The notes under the pieces were generated by a model. That model was not told the origin of the DNA, made no database searches, and was given only the letters and a program-made list of their open reading frames with translations. From assembly GCA_029287275.1 (NCBI GenBank), contig JARFRL010000470.1, forward strand, positions 1 to 6,014: a stretch of DNA of 6,014 nt, given 5' to 3'. The stretch is from Pontiella desulfatans (lineage in GTDB: Bacteria > Verrucomicrobiota > Kiritimatiellia > Kiritimatiellales > Pontiellaceae). The position numbers and the translations under genes are program-made. This document shows, piece after piece, positions 5,041 to 6,014 of this stretch (position 1 is the stretch's first letter; the number at the start of each line of letters is the position of its first letter).

Positions 5041-5792
5041 TGAGCGGCATCGTTGGCGTGATCCCCTCGCGCTGGGGCTCGACCCGCTTTCCGGGCAAAA
5101 GCCTCGCGCTGATTTCCGGCAAGCCCATGGTTCAATGGGTGGTCGAACGAGTCAAACAAGCCCAACGACTCGACGCGGTGATCGTCGCGACCGACGACGA
5201 CCGTATCGCGGAACGCGTGAATGGATTGAACATTCCGGACGTGCGCATCGCGATGACCCGCCCCGAGCATCCCTCCGGCACCGACCGCATCGCGGAGGCG
5301 GTTCAGGATCTCGACTTCGACGCAGTCATCAACGTGCAGGGCGACGAACCCCTGATCGACCCCGCGCTGATCGACGAGCTCGCGGACGTGATTTCCACCG
5401 GCGAGTGGGACATGGCGACCGCCGCGACCCCGATCGAGAACGCCGAACAGATTAATGATCCCTCGGTCGTGAAGGCGCTCTTCAACCGGCGCGGTCAGGC
5501 GCTCTATTTCTCGCGCGCCACGATTCCGCACATCCGCGAGCCGGAAGGCGTTTCGAGCGCGGGCGTCTATTGGCGGCACATCGGCGTCTACGCCTATCGC
5601 CGCGACTATCTGCTGAAGCTGGTCAAAGAACCGGTCTGCGAGCTGGAGAATCTGGAAAAACTCGAACAACTGCGCGCGCTCGACATGGGCTGCCGCATGA
5701 AGGTGATCAAAACGCGGGACTTCGGCATCGGCGTCGACACCCCCGCGGACGTCGCGAAAGCCGAAGAACTTATAAAACAACTCAACCAATAA
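5040..5792 (+). CDS. kdsB: CMP-KDO synthetase (3-deoxy-manno-octulosonate cytidylyltransferase)
   Basis: KdsB activates KDO with CTP to give CMP-KDO and pyrophosphate in the cytoplasm, the donor for KDO transfer to lipid A. The 250-residue length matches the family. Motifs in order are IPSRWGSTRFPGK (8-20), the nucleotide-binding loop; VATDDDRIAE (49-58); HPSGTDRIAEA (77-87); INVQGDEPLID (97-107), whose Asp102 binds the metal; YFSRATIPH (156-164); HIGVYAYR (180-187); ENLEKLEQLRAL (203-214); and GIGVDTPADVAKAE (229-242). All hallmark residues appear intact. The ATG overlaps the kinase stop in TAATG, and GGAGGA (5028-5033) lies 6 bases upstream, supporting this start. An AT-rich spacer separates it from kdsA, the enzyme that acts earlier in the same pathway. 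Confidence 0.95.
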   Translation: MSGIVGVIPSRWGSTRFPGKSLALISGKPMVQWVVERVKQAQRLDAVIVATDDDRIAERVNGLNIPDVRIAMTRPEHPSGTDRIAEAVQDLDFDAVINVQGDEPLIDPALIDELADVISTGEWDMATAATPIENAEQINDPSVVKALFNRRGQALYFSRATIPHIREPEGVSSAGVYWRHIGVYAYRRDYLLKLVKEPVCELENLEKLEQLRALDMGCRMKVIKTRDFGIGVDTPADVAKAEELIKQLNQ

Positions 5793-5797
5793 CTACG

Positions 5798-5868
5798 AAC
5801 CACAAAATACTCAAAACCCACAAAAATACATATGCTCAGCTTTTGTGATTCCTGTGCATCTTGTGGTT
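5798..5868. repeat. AT-rich 9-nt-periodic imperfect palindrome between kdsB and kdsA
   Basis: Two 30-base arms (5798-5827 and 5839-5868) are inverted copies matching at 21 of 30 positions around an 11-base centre. The outer eight bases, AACCACAA and TTGTGGTT, pair perfectly. Each arm is three successive 9-base units: CACAAAATA, CTCAAAACC, CACAAAAAT on the left; TTTTGTGAT, TCCTGTGCA, TCTTGTGGT on the right. The spacer is strikingly AT-rich beside the GC-rich genes. It looks like a member of a dispersed intergenic repeat family, or a structured 3'/5' untranslated element, rather than an ordinary terminator, because no clean T-run follows. Confidence 0.65.
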
Positions 5869-5897
5869 AAAGAATAAATGCATAGCAACAGGTAATT

Positions 5898-6014
5898 ATG
5901 ATGACGAAAACCGTGAATGTGAAGGGCGTGAAGTTCGGCGGAAAAAATCCGTTGGCGCTGATCGCGGGACCCTGCGTGATCGAAAGCCGCGAGGGCTGCA
6001 TGGCGATCGCGGAC
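5898..6014 (+). CDS. kdsA: KDO-8-phosphate synthase, N-terminal 39 codons (cut by window end)
   Basis: KdsA condenses phosphoenolpyruvate with arabinose 5-phosphate to make KDO 8-phosphate, the first committed step to KDO. Only the first 39 codons are inside the window, with no stop. The peptide contains NPLALIAGPCVIESRE, in which LIAGPCVIES is the signature opening beta-strand of KdsA. The related DAHP synthases share the GPC core but not this whole string, and the neighbouring kdsB supports KdsA. Two adjacent ATGs (5898 and 5901) are possible starts. The only upstream purine box is a weak AGG (5890-5892), better spaced for the second. A five-codon ORF (ATG at 5878, stop 5893-5895) ends 2 bases before the first ATG. 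Confidence 0.88.
   Translation, partial: MMTKTVNVKGVKFGGKNPLALIAGPCVIESREGCMAIAD

Noticed and set aside
5798..5868. CRISPR-like array in the kdsB-kdsA spacer
   Set aside because: The units are 9 bases, contiguous and degenerate, with no spacers and opposite orientation in the two halves.

Overview
The window is a gene-dense, GC-rich stretch of bacterial chromosome. The last three genes make the heptose and KDO sugars of the lipopolysaccharide (LPS) inner core, so the organism is Gram-negative with an outer membrane. The divergence of the proteins and the AT-rich intergenic palindrome suggest an uncultivated environmental lineage, but the sequence does not identify a phylum. No transposase, phage gene, CRISPR array, rRNA or tRNA was seen.

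Layout. (1) Positions 1-607, plus strand: an unrecognised, mostly helical ORF that may be cut by the window edge; its last third runs into the antisense of the next gene. (2) Positions 415-2605, minus strand, in transcription order: a QueG-type epoxyqueuosine reductase, a small FMN nitroreductase, and a multi-pass membrane protein whose start overlaps the nitroreductase stop. The 120 bases between queG and the nitroreductase hold a good sigma-54-type (-24/-12) promoter match facing plus. About 100 bases downstream, inside the queG 3' end, is an excellent plus-strand intrinsic terminator. Together they outline a possible 111-nt small RNA antisense to the end of queG. (3) Positions 2646-5792, plus strand: a short alkaline-phosphatase/phosphomutase-superfamily metalloenzyme, a dCMP deaminase, a heptose-7-phosphate kinase (hldE kinase half) and kdsB. 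(4) Positions 5793-5897: an AT-rich spacer with a 9-nt-periodic imperfect palindrome. (5) From 5898: the first 39 codons of kdsA.

How the genes work together. KdsA makes KDO-8-phosphate and KdsB activates free KDO as CMP-KDO. The heptose kinase acts on the parallel ADP-heptose branch. All three supply inner-core LPS synthesis. The dCMP deaminase feeds dUMP to thymidylate synthesis and is probably only transcriptionally linked. QueG completes queuosine in tRNA. The nitroreductase and membrane protein look co-translated, with unknown substrate and role.

Expression signals differ by position. Genes inside a run (nitroreductase, heptose kinase, kdsB) have clear Shine-Dalgarno sites. The genes at 2646 and 3528 have none, and the latter has a promoter placed so that transcription would start on its ATG. 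The most unusual item is the candidate sigma-54 small RNA at 1531-1672, followed by the kdsB-kdsA palindrome.
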